This document shows positions 46,395 to 55,730 of a DNA stretch of 64,000 nt, in pieces (within the stretch, counting starts at the first letter, position 1; each line of letters starts with the position of its first letter). The position numbers and the translations under genes are program-made. The notes beneath the pieces were generated by a model. The model was not told where the DNA came from. It did no database searches and saw only the letters and a program-made list of their open reading frames with translations. The DNA is from Candidatus Puniceispirillum sp. (lineage in GTDB: Bacteria > Pseudomonadota > Alphaproteobacteria > Puniceispirillales > Puniceispirillaceae), in the NCBI GenBank assembly GCA_016778895.1, contig JADHOR010000001.1, positions 62,001 through 126,000 on the forward strand, given 5' to 3'.

Positions 46395-47759
46395 CTAATA
46401 CTGGTTTGATGTGAAAACCTGATCAATATCTTCTGCCCAGTCACCATCATAGAGGTCAAGCATGACTTCGGCTGGGGTCTTTTGCGTTGCGATCACCTGG
46501 CGTAAAGGCTGAAGGAAGCCACTTTCATCATTGCCGCCATCATCGAAAATACCGCGATTACGCAAACCCATTGATGAGATATCAACCGTCCTTTTGGCCA
46601 GATCATAGACATCATGCGCGCCAAGCTTACCGCCAAGTCCATCCTTTGCCACAGACAGCCGCGCCGCCATCACATCATCAGGGCCAATATCACCGATGAG
46701 TGCCTCGGCCTCGGCCAACGCATCGTCGCAATATAATAGTCCAACCCAATAAGCCGGAAGCGCGCAAATATTCGCCCAAGACCCGCTATCTGCGCCCCGC
46801 ATTTCAAGATATTGCTTTAGCCGCGCCTCGGGAAAGGCCGTGGTGATATGATCTTCAAAATCGGCCATTACTGGCGGCTCACCCTCAAATCCAGCAAGCG
46901 TTCCCGCCAGATAATCTCGGAAAGATTTGCCCGCTACATCAATATAATCTTCGCCGCGATGCAGAAAATACATCGGCACATCAAGAATGTAGTCAATCCA
47001 TTGTTCATAGCCAAAATTGGCATCAAAAACACACGCTGGCACACCGCAGCGCGCATTATCAGTATCAGTCCAGACATGGGCCCGGCTCGACAAAAAGCCA
47101 GACGGCTTGCCATCTTTGAATGGTGAATTGGCAAATAGCGCCGTTGCCACCGGTTGCAGTGCAAGCGAGGTGCGGAATTTGCGCCGCATATCGGCCTCAT
47201 CCGCATAGTCGAGATTAACCTGAACCGTACAGGACCGAAGCATCATATCCAGCCCCATCGTACCAACCTTGGGCATATAATCGCGCATAATCCGGTATCG
47301 GCCCTTTGGCATCCATGAAATATCGTCACGGCCCCATTTTGGCTGAAACCCGATGCCAAGCATTCCAACTTCAAGCGCCGACGAAACTGCCCGCATATGA
47401 CGCAAATGCCGCCCGGTCTCGGCACAGGTCTGGTGCAGATTGGCCAAGGGCGCGCCAGATAATTCTAGTTGCCCCCCCGGTTCCAACGAAACCGATCCAC
47501 CATCGCCATCTTTCAGGCCAATGATTTTACCCTTTTCGATGATTGGCGTGGCCTTGTCGCCAATGCGTTTGCACAGCGCGTGAAGCATTGCCTCGACGCC
47601 GCTATCACCCTCATAGGCAACCGGCCGCAGGCTATCGCGGTGAAACAGGAATTTCTCATGCTCGGTTCCGATGCGCCAATCAGCAGACGGTTTTGCGCCT
47701 TTGGCGATCCAGTCAACAAGCTGTCCGACATCTGTGATGATCGTGCTATTGTTTGCCAT
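46395..47759 (-). CDS. gshA: Glutamate-cysteine ligase (plant/alphaproteobacterial type)
   Basis: The 454-residue ligase makes gamma-glutamylcysteine, the first step in glutathione synthesis. The hallmark blocks are WRIGTEHEKFLF, SLEPGGQLELSGAP and GFQPKWGRDDISWMPKGRY. This family, GCS2 of the plant type, is usual in alphaproteobacteria and differs from E. coli GshA. ATG 47759 follows a GGGGGGA ribosome site; a slightly longer frame to 47777 lacks one. Confidence 0.96.
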   Translation of the reverse strand: MANNSTIITDVGQLVDWIAKGAKPSADWRIGTEHEKFLFHRDSLRPVAYEGDSGVEAMLHALCKRIGDKATPIIEKGKIIGLKDGDGGSVSLEPGGQLELSGAPLANLHQTCAETGRHLRHMRAVSSALEVGMLGIGFQPKWGRDDISWMPKGRYRIMRDYMPKVGTMGLDMMLRSCTVQVNLDYADEADMRRKFRTSLALQPVATALFANSPFKDGKPSGFLSSRAHVWTDTDNARCGVPACVFDANFGYEQWIDYILDVPMYFLHRGEDYIDVAGKSFRDYLAGTLAGFEGEPPVMADFEDHITTAFPEARLKQYLEMRGADSGSWANICALPAYWVGLLYCDDALAEAEALIGDIGPDDVMAARLSVAKDGLGGKLGAHDVYDLAKRTVDISSMGLRNRGIFDDGGNDESGFLQPLRQVIATQKTPAEVMLDLYDGDWAEDIDQVFTSNQY

Positions 47760-47829
47760 GCGGTATCCCCCCTGCATTCAAGCCATCGTGAAACAAATCA
47801 CCCTAGCCGGTTTCAGCCAGACAAAATTC

Positions 47830-48582
47830 CTAGCTTTGCCAATCTCCACAAATTGACTGGTAACAAGAAAGCGCCGAAATAGCGGCGGTATCGGCCCGCA
47901 ATATGCGCGGCCCCAGAGAAATTTTCAAACAATTATTTCGCGCTTGCAAATAGGCTCGCTCGGCCGCGGAAAACCCACCCTCGGGCCCAATCAGAATAGC
48001 CGCCTTATCATGCGGCGGTGCGGCGGCAAGCGCGGCAGTGATGTTTAATGATGGATGTCCGGCGCTGGCCTCGTCACACCAGATCAACAGCCGGTCATCC
48101 TCGCAGCTTGCAAGCGCTTCATCAAGACCGGTAAAGGGCCAGATTTCGGCAATATCCAGCCGCTCAGTCTGTTCGGCAGCCTCGATTGCATTTGCCGCCA
48201 GCCGGTCGTCATTGACCCGACTGATCTGGCAATAATCAGTTCGAACAGGCCAGATAACCCGGACGCCCAATTCACTGGCTTTTTGCGCGATAAAATCCAG
48301 CCTTGCCTTTTTGACCGGCGCGAATAACAGCCATAAATCGCGGCAATAAACCTGCTCTCGCCGCTGGGCGCCAATGGTAATCGAACATTGTTTTTTCGCC
48401 GCCTGCGAAATAACCGCCGCAAATTCGCCATCTGCACCGTTAAAAACAGCGATCAACGCGCCAACACCAAGACGAAGCACAGTCAACAAATAGTGCATTT
48501 GATCGGATGGCAGCTCGATGATGGCGCCGTCTGCAAGCGGCGCATCCACAAAAAGACGCGCTTTGATGTCTGTTTGACCCAT
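47830..48582 (-). CDS. rsmE: 16S rRNA m3U1498 methyltransferase RsmE
   Basis: The 250-residue SPOUT-class enzyme methylates U1498 of 16S rRNA. The N-terminal PUA-like part begins KARLFVDAPLADG; the SAM knot has LIGPEGGFSAAERAYL and SLGPRILRADTAAISAL. The start is uncertain: ATG 48582 (used here) or 48603 are both possible and neither has a strong ribosome site. It is divergent from ubiA with at most about 60 bp between starts. Confidence 0.94.
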   Translation of the reverse strand: MGQTDIKARLFVDAPLADGAIIELPSDQMHYLLTVLRLGVGALIAVFNGADGEFAAVISQAAKKQCSITIGAQRREQVYCRDLWLLFAPVKKARLDFIAQKASELGVRVIWPVRTDYCQISRVNDDRLAANAIEAAEQTERLDIAEIWPFTGLDEALASCEDDRLLIWCDEASAGHPSLNITAALAAAPPHDKAAILIGPEGGFSAAERAYLQARNNCLKISLGPRILRADTAAISALSCYQSICGDWQS

Positions 48583-48641
48583 GCTGCGATATGTACTGCT
48601 CATTATCCGCCGTGACAAGCTATCTCGTGATAGGCAATCTC

Positions 48642-49625
48642 ATGACGAATCACTTTTGCTTTTTACCGTTCAATTCGCTAATGACTAATGGCATGGTTAA
48701 CAACTCAGTGAAAACTCATACCGATATCCGGTCACATGGCTGGTGGCGTTGGCTGCCCCCAATATCGCACCCTTATATCTATATATCACGGCTTGACCGT
48801 CCAATTGGCTGGTGGCTGTTATTACTGCCGGGCTGGTGGGCCATTGCTCTTGGCGCGCCCGGCTTTACCAGCATGGTTTGGTTCATGCTGTTGTTTTTGA
48901 TTGGCGCGATTGTCGCGCGGGCAGCTGGCTGCATCATCAATGATATGTGGGATCGCAACCTTGACCAGATGGTCGCCCGCACAAGCGCACGCCCGTTGGC
49001 CGCCGGCACCATGTCGATGCAGCAAGCCAGCCTTTTTTTGATCGCGCTTGGGCTGACTGGCCTGCTGGTTTTAGTTCAATTACCCATTCTGGCGGTTTAT
49101 GTCGGCTTAGCGGCAACGCCGCTGGTGATACTCTACCCGCTTGCCAAACGCGTGACATGGTTTCCGCAATTCGTTCTGGGGCTGACATTTTCATGGGGCG
49201 TTTTTCTGGGCTGGACCGCCGTTACCAACAGCCTGCCAGATTTATCCCTAATCCTGATCTATGCGGGCTGTGCTGCTTGGGTGTTCGGCTATGACACCAT
49301 CTACGCAGTTCAGGACATGGATGATGATAAAAAGGTCGGGGTGAAATCATCCGCCCTCGCGCTTGCCAGCAACATAAAGGCCGGTGTCGGGGCGGCCTAT
49401 TGTTTGGCCGTCCTGCTGATTGCGGCTGGCCTGTTATTGCATGACCCGCAACCGGTTTTTACCGGATGGCTGGGTCTTGCTGCAATGGCGCTGCATCTTG
49501 GCAACCAGATACGAATGGTGCGGATTGATGATGCTGTGCTGGCACTCGCTTTATTCAAATCAAATCGTAATGCCGGGCTGTGGCTCGTTGCTGGTCTTAT
49601 GCTTGACCGGCTGTTTGTGAGTTAA
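48642..49625 (+). CDS. ubiA: 4-hydroxybenzoate polyprenyltransferase UbiA
   Basis: The roughly 327-residue membrane enzyme attaches the polyprenyl tail in ubiquinone synthesis. The two Asp-rich motifs are INDMWDRNLDQMVARTSARP and YDTIYAVQDMDDDKKVGVKS. Opening YISRLDRPIGWWLLLLPGWW is typical. The start is uncertain: ATG 48642 has AGG seven bases upstream; ATG 48681 and 48693 are alternatives. After its stop lies a 12 bp tandem repeat array. Confidence 0.94.
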   Translation: MTNHFCFLPFNSLMTNGMVNNSVKTHTDIRSHGWWRWLPPISHPYIYISRLDRPIGWWLLLLPGWWAIALGAPGFTSMVWFMLLFLIGAIVARAAGCIINDMWDRNLDQMVARTSARPLAAGTMSMQQASLFLIALGLTGLLVLVQLPILAVYVGLAATPLVILYPLAKRVTWFPQFVLGLTFSWGVFLGWTAVTNSLPDLSLILIYAGCAAWVFGYDTIYAVQDMDDDKKVGVKSSALALASNIKAGVGAAYCLAVLLIAAGLLLHDPQPVFTGWLGLAAMALHLGNQIRMVRIDDAVLALALFKSNRNAGLWLVAGLMLDRLFVS

Positions 49626-49632
49626 TTGACGA

Positions 49633-49752
49633 GGCGCTGGCAAAGGCGCTGGCAAAGGCGCTGGCAAAGGCACTGGCAAAGGCACTGGCAAAGTCACTGG
49701 CAAAGGCACTGGCAAAGTCACTGGCAAAGGCACCGGCAAAGGCACCGGCAAA
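49633..49752. repeat. 12 bp tandem repeat array, ten copies
   Basis: Ten head-to-tail copies of GGCGCTGGCAAA or one- or two-base variants (GGCACTGGCAAA, GTCACTGGCAAA, GGCACCGGCAAA) run from 49633 to 49752, with a degenerate eleventh copy to 49764. Variants are grouped by position, suggesting growth by local duplication. Because 12 is a multiple of three, all six frames stay open through it, for example as Ala-Leu-Ala-Lys repeats. It lies between the convergent stops of ubiA (49625) and the next gene (49760). Confidence 0.95.
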
Positions 49753-49759
49753 GATAGCG

Positions 49760-50581
49760 CTAAAGATAAGCGTCGATCCCATCAATCGTGACTGTTTGCA
49801 GGTGCCAAGGCGGCTTTTGCGGCTGGATAGCATAGGGACGCAGCCGTTCGATAACCGCATCACGAGCAGGTTTATCTGCCTGCATATCAGCGATAAACTG
49901 CGCCATTGTCCGATTATCATCAATCTTGGCGAGCTGGCGTAATCTAGTTGCTGCCTGATGCTGATCTAGGGTTTGAAACCGCCGCCCTTCGGCTGGAATT
50001 GCTGCCAGACCGGCAGGCTCTCCCCCGCCGCAATCCAAAACACCAGCGCGAGCTGCATAGCCAAATACCGGCAACACGGGCAGGTTAAACTGATGCGTGA
50101 CGCCCTGCATCTGAACGAAATCATAGGCAACGCCAATACCTTCGGTGCGATGCATCTGCACCAATTGTTCGGCATCTAGCCAAGCGACATTAAGCGTCAC
50201 CACGGTACCAGGTGATGGAAAGGCGGTGCAGGGTACGGCCGCGTAATAGCCCAGAATCGCCGCATGGACGATATCGCAATCATGCAGCCTAGCAGGCGTC
50301 ACCGGCACCGTCGCCACCATCCCAAACTTACGCAGCAACTGGACCGGCGCACGGTTTGAGCCAACCGACAAAACCGGCGTTCGTCCCGCCAAAATTCCAT
50401 CGGCATGATCATTGCTGAGCTGGGCCTCATCAAGATGAAATAGCCGCCCATTTGCCAGAACATAGCCGCCCTCGGGCGCAAGATAGGGGTATTTGCGGGC
50501 ACGATCAATTTCACTGATCGGCGCAAGATAGGCGGCCGCATCAGCAATTTCTGTCAGGGTAACGTTACCGTTCAACCGCAT
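49760..50581 (-). CDS. Conserved-looking protein of unknown function, 273 residues
   Basis: I do not recognise this gene with confidence. The frame is 273 residues, has normal codon use and an ATG at 50581. It has no signal peptide or membrane segment. The segment VLSVGSNRAPVQLLRKFG recalls the YGSN loop of gamma-glutamylcyclotransferase-like folds, but the rest does not confirm this. It contains a cysteine-glycine stretch VLDCGGGEPAGL. The 3' end runs into a degenerate copy of the 12 bp repeat, so the last residues (DGIDAYL) may derive in part from repeat sequence. It lies about 60 bp downstream of argC, probably cotranscribed. Confidence 0.65.
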   Translation of the reverse strand: MRLNGNVTLTEIADAAAYLAPISEIDRARKYPYLAPEGGYVLANGRLFHLDEAQLSNDHADGILAGRTPVLSVGSNRAPVQLLRKFGMVATVPVTPARLHDCDIVHAAILGYYAAVPCTAFPSPGTVVTLNVAWLDAEQLVQMHRTEGIGVAYDFVQMQGVTHQFNLPVLPVFGYAARAGVLDCGGGEPAGLAAIPAEGRRFQTLDQHQAATRLRQLAKIDDNRTMAQFIADMQADKPARDAVIERLRPYAIQPQKPPWHLQTVTIDGIDAYL

Positions 50582-50640
50582 CGTGATCCGATCCCTATTT
50601 TGGAGTGAGGTCCCAAACCGGAGACGCTGGCACGGCCCCT

Positions 50641-51582
50641 TTATAAAAGTCCCAGACCTTCATCAAGCCCAAGCGCAATATTCATATTCTGCACGGCCGC
50701 ACCCGACGCGCCTTTGCCAAGGTTATCCAGCCGTGCGGTTAACCAAAAACGCCGCTCACCGGTATCACTAAACACGAATAGCTCCATATCATTGCGGCCA
50801 GCCAGCGCATCAGCCGCAAGCATCGACGGCGTGTCTTGATGATTGGCAGCACCTGCCCCCATCCGCACAAAGTTCGACTGGCCATACCAATCGGCAAAGC
50901 AATCATAAATCTTTGCCGCGGTAACCGGCCCGGCAAACTGATCGGCATGAAGCGGCATATGAACCAGCATACCAGCAAAGAAATCACCAACCGACGGCAT
51001 GAAAATAGGCGGCGTCTTGAGGCCGGAATAAACCGTCATTTCACCAAGATGCTTGTGCTGCAAATTCGTTCCATAACTAAATGCAGGGTCAAGCTCGCCA
51101 GCATCATGCCGCGCAATCATCGCCTTGCCGCCACCGCTAAAGCCGCTAACCGCTGGCACATTGATCAGCGCTGTATCAGCCACCAACCCACTGGCAACCA
51201 ACGGCCGCGCCAATGCCAGAAATCCGGTCGGATAACAGCCCGGATTCGTGATTAGTCTCGCTGTGGCTATTGCGTCCCGCTGGCCCGGCTGTAATTCGGC
51301 AAAACCATAGACCCAGTTAGAATTGGTGCGATGCGCCGATGAGGCGTCAATCAGCCGCGTTTTTGACGGTTCTGCCAACGTCACCGCCTCCAGCGCTGCG
51401 TCATCCGGCAGGCATAGGATGGTAATATCACTTGCCGCCATAATATCGGCACGCGCCGCCGCATCCTTGCGATATGCCTCGTCAACGCGCAGGATTTGCA
51501 CCAGCGGATGCTGTTGCAGACGCTCCGCCACTTTCAGACCGGTCGTTCCAGCCTCACCATCAATAAAGACTTTACATTCCAT
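50641..51582 (-). CDS. argC: N-acetyl-gamma-glutamyl-phosphate reductase ArgC (type 2)
   Basis: The 313-residue enzyme reduces N-acetylglutamyl phosphate in arginine synthesis. It is the short type 2 form, with the NADP loop IDGEAGTTGLKVAERL at the start and the catalytic cysteine in NPGCYPTG at residue 116. The segment VSGFSGGGKAMI and LQHKHLGEM are also conserved. No other arginine genes are adjacent. It is divergent from pmbA with about 75 bp between. Confidence 0.96.
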   Translation of the reverse strand: MECKVFIDGEAGTTGLKVAERLQQHPLVQILRVDEAYRKDAAARADIMAASDITILCLPDDAALEAVTLAEPSKTRLIDASSAHRTNSNWVYGFAELQPGQRDAIATARLITNPGCYPTGFLALARPLVASGLVADTALINVPAVSGFSGGGKAMIARHDAGELDPAFSYGTNLQHKHLGEMTVYSGLKTPPIFMPSVGDFFAGMLVHMPLHADQFAGPVTAAKIYDCFADWYGQSNFVRMGAGAANHQDTPSMLAADALAGRNDMELFVFSDTGERRFWLTARLDNLGKGASGAAVQNMNIALGLDEGLGLL

Positions 51583-51657
51583 AGGGCATTCATAAACCTA
51601 ATCAGCCAGCGCGACAAGCGGTTGAATTATCCGATCATGCAGGGTATCAGATAAGGC

Positions 51658-52995
51658 ATGGACACAAATCATCAAACCCTCATCGCCCAATTGCTTGACG
51701 CCGCCCAAACCGCAGGGGCAGACGGTGCTGACGCCATGTTGGCCCGTGGTCAGAGCAATAGTATCAGCCTGCGGCTTGGCAAGGTCGAAGCCAGCGAAAG
51801 ATCAGAAGATTTTGATGTTGGTTTGCGGGTTTTTGTCGGCCAGCGCACCGCGTCAATCTCGACAAGCCAGCTTGATCCGGAAAATATTAAAAATCTCGCC
51901 GAACGCGCTGTCGCAATGGCCAAGCTCGCCCCCGAAGATCCGTATGTCCGGCTTGCCACTGATGCCGAAATTGCCAAAGTCATTCCCGATCTTGATATGT
52001 ATGACGAGACCATGCCGGACGCCGAAAGCCTGTGCCAACGCGCCGCCGCCGCCGAGGATGCCGCCCTATCGCATAAAGGCATAAAAACCTCGGATGGCGC
52101 CGATGCTGGCCACAGTATCGTCGATGTGCTGATCGGGACATCTAATGGCTTTTTAGCTGGCTATAAACGGTCATCGCACGGTGTTTCAACCGTGGTCATT
52201 GCCGAACAAAACGGGCACATGGAACGCGACTATGATTACAGTGCCGCCGTCTATGAAAGCGACTTGCAGCCCGCTGATGAGGTTGGGCATAATGCCGCTA
52301 GCCGGACAGTGGCAAGGCTTGGCGCCAAAAAGGCCAAAACCGGCAAATTTCCAGTGATTTATGACCGGCGCGTGGCGGCATCACTTGTCGGCACGATGGC
52401 CGGCGCAATTAATGGCGCCGCGATCGCCCGCGGTACCAGCTTTTTAAAAGACCGGCTTGGTAAGCAGGTCACGCGCAGCGGGCTTAATTTTATCGATGAT
52501 CCGTTGCGCTCACGCGGGCTTGGCTCGCGCCTGTTCGACGCAGAGGGCCTGCCAGTTAGCCGGCGCGTGATGATTGATGACGGTGTTTTGACCGGCTGGT
52601 TTCTCGATCTTGCCTCAGCCGCCAAACTGGAAATGACACCAACCGGCAATGCACGGCGGGGCCTTGGCAGCGCCCCATCACCCGGTGCCAGTAATTTCTT
52701 CATCGAAAATTCGTCGATCAGCCGAGATGCGCTGATTGCCGAGATTGAGGAAGGCTTTTTGATCACTGAAATGATTGGTAGCTCAGTTGATATGATCACC
52801 GGTGACTACAGCCGTGGCGCTGGAGGATTTTGGATCTCCCAGGGCGAGATTACCCATCCGATTACTGAAGCCACCATTGCCGGTAATCTTCGTGAGATGT
52901 TCATGCAAATAACTGCGGCAAATGACATTGATCTTCGTGACAGCGTTGCATCACCATCACTCCGCCTTGACAGCATTATGGTTGCCGGATCATGA
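51658..52995 (+). CDS. pmbA: Metalloprotease partner PmbA/TldE
   Basis: The 445-residue protein is the non-catalytic partner of TldD. It has SISLRLGKVEASERSEDFDVGLRVF near the start and GRTSFLKDRLGKQV-like (actual: ARGTSFLKDRLGKQV) in the middle, and it lacks the HExxxH motif seen in TldD, as expected. The C-terminal region SSVDMITGDYSRGAGGFWI is typical. Its stop overlaps the next gene by 4 bp. Having both partners in one window implies a complete TldD/E protease. Confidence 0.95.
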   Translation: MDTNHQTLIAQLLDAAQTAGADGADAMLARGQSNSISLRLGKVEASERSEDFDVGLRVFVGQRTASISTSQLDPENIKNLAERAVAMAKLAPEDPYVRLATDAEIAKVIPDLDMYDETMPDAESLCQRAAAAEDAALSHKGIKTSDGADAGHSIVDVLIGTSNGFLAGYKRSSHGVSTVVIAEQNGHMERDYDYSAAVYESDLQPADEVGHNAASRTVARLGAKKAKTGKFPVIYDRRVAASLVGTMAGAINGAAIARGTSFLKDRLGKQVTRSGLNFIDDPLRSRGLGSRLFDAEGLPVSRRVMIDDGVLTGWFLDLASAAKLEMTPTGNARRGLGSAPSPGASNFFIENSSISRDALIAEIEEGFLITEMIGSSVDMITGDYSRGAGGFWISQGEITHPITEATIAGNLREMFMQITAANDIDLRDSVASPSLRLDSIMVAGS

Positions 52996-53651
52996 AATGG
53001 CTCGCCCCGCCAGGCCAGCGGCGCGGGGTTGTCGACTGGCTTGATCTGATCTTCAAGGATCACGGGTTTTTGCGTCTTTGCTGGCATAATCAGCACATTG
53101 TCAGTGACGGGGTCTGGCGCAGCAACCAGCCCGGGCCATCACGCATTGCCGCGCTTGGACAGGCTGGCATCAAAACCATTATCAATTTGCGGGGGCCTCG
53201 CCAAGATGGTGGCTGGCAGCTTGAAGCCGAGGCCTGTGCCAAAGCGGGAATCACTCTTCTGGACTTTACCGCCCGATCACGCGCCGCCCCCTCCAAAGAG
53301 ATGCTATATGAAGCGCGCGACCTGTTTGCCACGATAAAAACACCGGTATTAATGCATTGTAAATCGGGGTCCGATCGCGCCGGTTTTATGTCGGCGCTTT
53401 ATCTGCTGCTTGCCAAACAGCAGCCTGCCCGTGGTGCCATGACCCAACTCGCCTGGAAATATGGTCATGTTAAAGCTGCCAGAACCGGTCTTCTTGATGC
53501 GTTTTTTGCCGCCTATATCCCCTACGAGGATGCTGGGATGGATTTTTTCGACTGGGTTGACAATGTTTACGACCCTGACGCACTTGCCGCCAACTTTATC
53601 GCGCAAGGCTGGGCCGTCAGGCTGACCGACAGCATTCTTCGCCGCGAATAG
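52992..53651 (+). CDS. Protein tyrosine/dual-specificity phosphatase family protein
   Basis: The 219-residue protein has the phosphatase loop HCKSGSDRAG with catalytic Cys123 and Arg129. The N-terminal part WRSNQPGPSRIAALGQAGIKTIINLRG is typical of the small dual-specificity/Siw14-like group, and the AWKYGHVKAARTGLLDAFF segment lies in the C-terminal helical part. There is no signal peptide, so it is cytoplasmic. The substrate is unknown. It overlaps pmbA by ATGA and converges with the msbA-like gene. Related phosphatases act on phosphoproteins or inositol phosphates. Confidence 0.85.
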   Translation: MKWLAPPGQRRGVVDWLDLIFKDHGFLRLCWHNQHIVSDGVWRSNQPGPSRIAALGQAGIKTIINLRGPRQDGGWQLEAEACAKAGITLLDFTARSRAAPSKEMLYEARDLFATIKTPVLMHCKSGSDRAGFMSALYLLLAKQQPARGAMTQLAWKYGHVKAARTGLLDAFFAAYIPYEDAGMDFFDWVDNVYDPDALAANFIAQGWAVRLTDSILRRE

Positions 53652-53696
53652 ACGCGCCAGTCAAACTGGTCAGTCTAGGAAAATCAGCCAGCCAGA

Positions 53697-55463
53697 TTAG
53701 GCGGTCGCATCATCATCAAAAAACTGTAGCTGGCATAATTTGCTGTAGAGACCATTTTTCGCCATCAGCGAGTCATGCGTGCCCTGCTCGGTAATCCGTC
53801 CGGCTTCCAAAACGAGGATTAGATCGGCGCTGCGAACCGTTGCCAGCCGATGCGCGACCACCAGTGTCGTGCGCCCGGCCTGTAATTTTTGCAAAGCAGC
53901 TTGAACCTGCTGTTCGGACTCGGCATCGAGCGCGGCTGTCGCCTCATCCAGCAGCAAAATCGGGGCATCCTTCAGCATTGCCCGTGCAATCGCGATACGT
54001 TGGCGTTGCCCGCCGGACAACCGATTCCCCATTGCCCCGACCATCGTCTCATAGCCATTTGGCAGCGCCTCAATAAAGCTGTCAGCCGCCGCAGCGCGGG
54101 CTGCTGCCTCGATGTCTCCGCGGCTGGCATCAGCGCGGCCAAACCCGATATTGGCTGCAACCGTATCATCAAACAGCACCGATTCCTGACTGACCAGCGC
54201 CACAGCGCGGCGCAGACTGGCAATCTGCACATCATTGATCGGCTGATCATCAATCTTTATCACCCCGCTGCTTGCCTCAAAAAAGCGCGGCAAAAGATTA
54301 ATCACCGTGGTTTTACCAGCACCGCTCGGGCCTACCAGTGCGATTGTCTGCCCAGCCTTTGCGGTAAAGCTGATGCCATCAAGCGCAACCGCGCTGCCTT
54401 CATTGTAGGTAAAGCTGACATTATCAAAGACCAGATGCCCCTTTTTCACGATCAGCGGCGGCGCGTGCGGCCGATCGGTAATCCGGCGCGGCGTATCCAA
54501 GAGGGTCAAGATCCGCTCACACGCAGCGAGCCCTTCTTGGGTCACCGCATTTAAGGTGCCGATCGCCCGCACCGGCTGCACCAAAAGAATCAGCGTGGTG
54601 ATAAAGGCGATCACATCACCAACCTGCATATCACCATTCGCCACGCGCCAGCTTGCTAGCGCGACGACGCCGCCAACCGCAACACCGCCAACAACCTCAA
54701 GGATAGGATCAATCTTGGCACGGCCGGTTAACAGCCCAACTAGCCGGCTATAAAGCCCATCAAACGCCTCATGCGTTCGCCCAGTTTCAGCATCTTCGCG
54801 TTGATAGGCCTTGACCATCCGCGCCCCGTTCAGGGTTTCAGCAAGCAACGAGGTAACGCTTTCCATATGGGTTTGCAGGTTACCTGATGCCTTGCGCTGG
54901 CGGTTTCCGATGCGGATAATCGGGCCCATTGCCAATGGATAAACGCCGATCACAACAAGCGCCATCACCCAATCAAGCCAGATCATCGCACCGATTAAAA
55001 CAACGATGGTCAGGCTATCGCGAACCAGATTATTAGCCAGTCGAACAAGCGCTTCACGCACCAGATTCAGATCATTCATAATGCGCGACATAAACACCCC
55101 GGCCGGCTCACGGCTAATCGTCGCAAGATCCGCCTCGATCAGTGTTTTTGCCATGTCTTTTTGCAGATCGGTGCTGACCCGCAAGGCCAGCGCGTTGACC
55201 ATGACTGTTTGGGCAAATAACGCGGTGCCTTTTACCAGCGCAAATAAAATGATTACCGGCGGTGCCATCCAGATGATCTGGCTAGCCCTGCCCTCTGCAA
55301 GCCCGTTAAAAATATATTTGGTCAATAACGGATAGGCTGATGCGCTGGCGGCAACGACGATCATCAATAAAAACGCGACAATCAAGCGCGGTAAGTAGCC
55401 TGCAATCCAGCCCTGCCATATCCGCCTGATGATGTCATGATTGACCTGTTTTGAGCGTTTCAT
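53697..55463 (-). CDS. MsbA-like ABC exporter (lipid A flippase family)
   Basis: The product (588 residues from ATG 55463) is a half-transporter with six membrane helices fused to an ATPase domain. Walker A is GPSGAGKTT, the signature is LSGGQRQRIAIARA and Walker B ends LLLDEATAALD. Members at this location next to lpxK, waaA and lpxL usually flip lipid A across the inner membrane. The start is uncertain because no clear ribosome site precedes ATG 55463; the open frame extends to 55559. It is divergent from the DUF374 gene. Confidence 0.88.
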   Translation of the reverse strand: MKRSKQVNHDIIRRIWQGWIAGYLPRLIVAFLLMIVVAASASAYPLLTKYIFNGLAEGRASQIIWMAPPVIILFALVKGTALFAQTVMVNALALRVSTDLQKDMAKTLIEADLATISREPAGVFMSRIMNDLNLVREALVRLANNLVRDSLTIVVLIGAMIWLDWVMALVVIGVYPLAMGPIIRIGNRQRKASGNLQTHMESVTSLLAETLNGARMVKAYQREDAETGRTHEAFDGLYSRLVGLLTGRAKIDPILEVVGGVAVGGVVALASWRVANGDMQVGDVIAFITTLILLVQPVRAIGTLNAVTQEGLAACERILTLLDTPRRITDRPHAPPLIVKKGHLVFDNVSFTYNEGSAVALDGISFTAKAGQTIALVGPSGAGKTTVINLLPRFFEASSGVIKIDDQPINDVQIASLRRAVALVSQESVLFDDTVAANIGFGRADASRGDIEAAARAAAADSFIEALPNGYETMVGAMGNRLSGGQRQRIAIARAMLKDAPILLLDEATAALDAESEQQVQAALQKLQAGRTTLVVAHRLATVRSADLILVLEAGRITEQGTHDSLMAKNGLYSKLCQLQFFDDDATA

Positions 55464-55730
55464 TTCGGTCAAGCCGATAATCCTATCAATCAACGGGCCT
55501 ATCAGACACAGCGTTGCCCCATCAAGATAGTAGCAATTTGGCGCCCAATCCAAAAGCATTGATCTTTGTTTGGGAGAAATTTGTAAAAAGACGATTGCCT
55601 GATGGCCATGTGATGAATGATCAGATAGTTTTACATCAGCCTATTCCGCAATTACCCCATTCCGAAAATAACCTGTTGCGTGCTAAGGTTTTGTCAGTGG
55701 ATGATTTAACCGCAAAGCAGTTTCAGGCGC

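Noticed and set aside
49633-49752. CRISPR-like array
   Set aside because: The copies are contiguous, with no spacers, and no cas genes are nearby.
49597-49923. Minus-strand frame with Ala/Phe/Ser repeats across the 12 bp array
   Set aside because: It is open because the 12 bp unit lacks stops in every frame, and it overlaps the better supported gene at 49760-50581.
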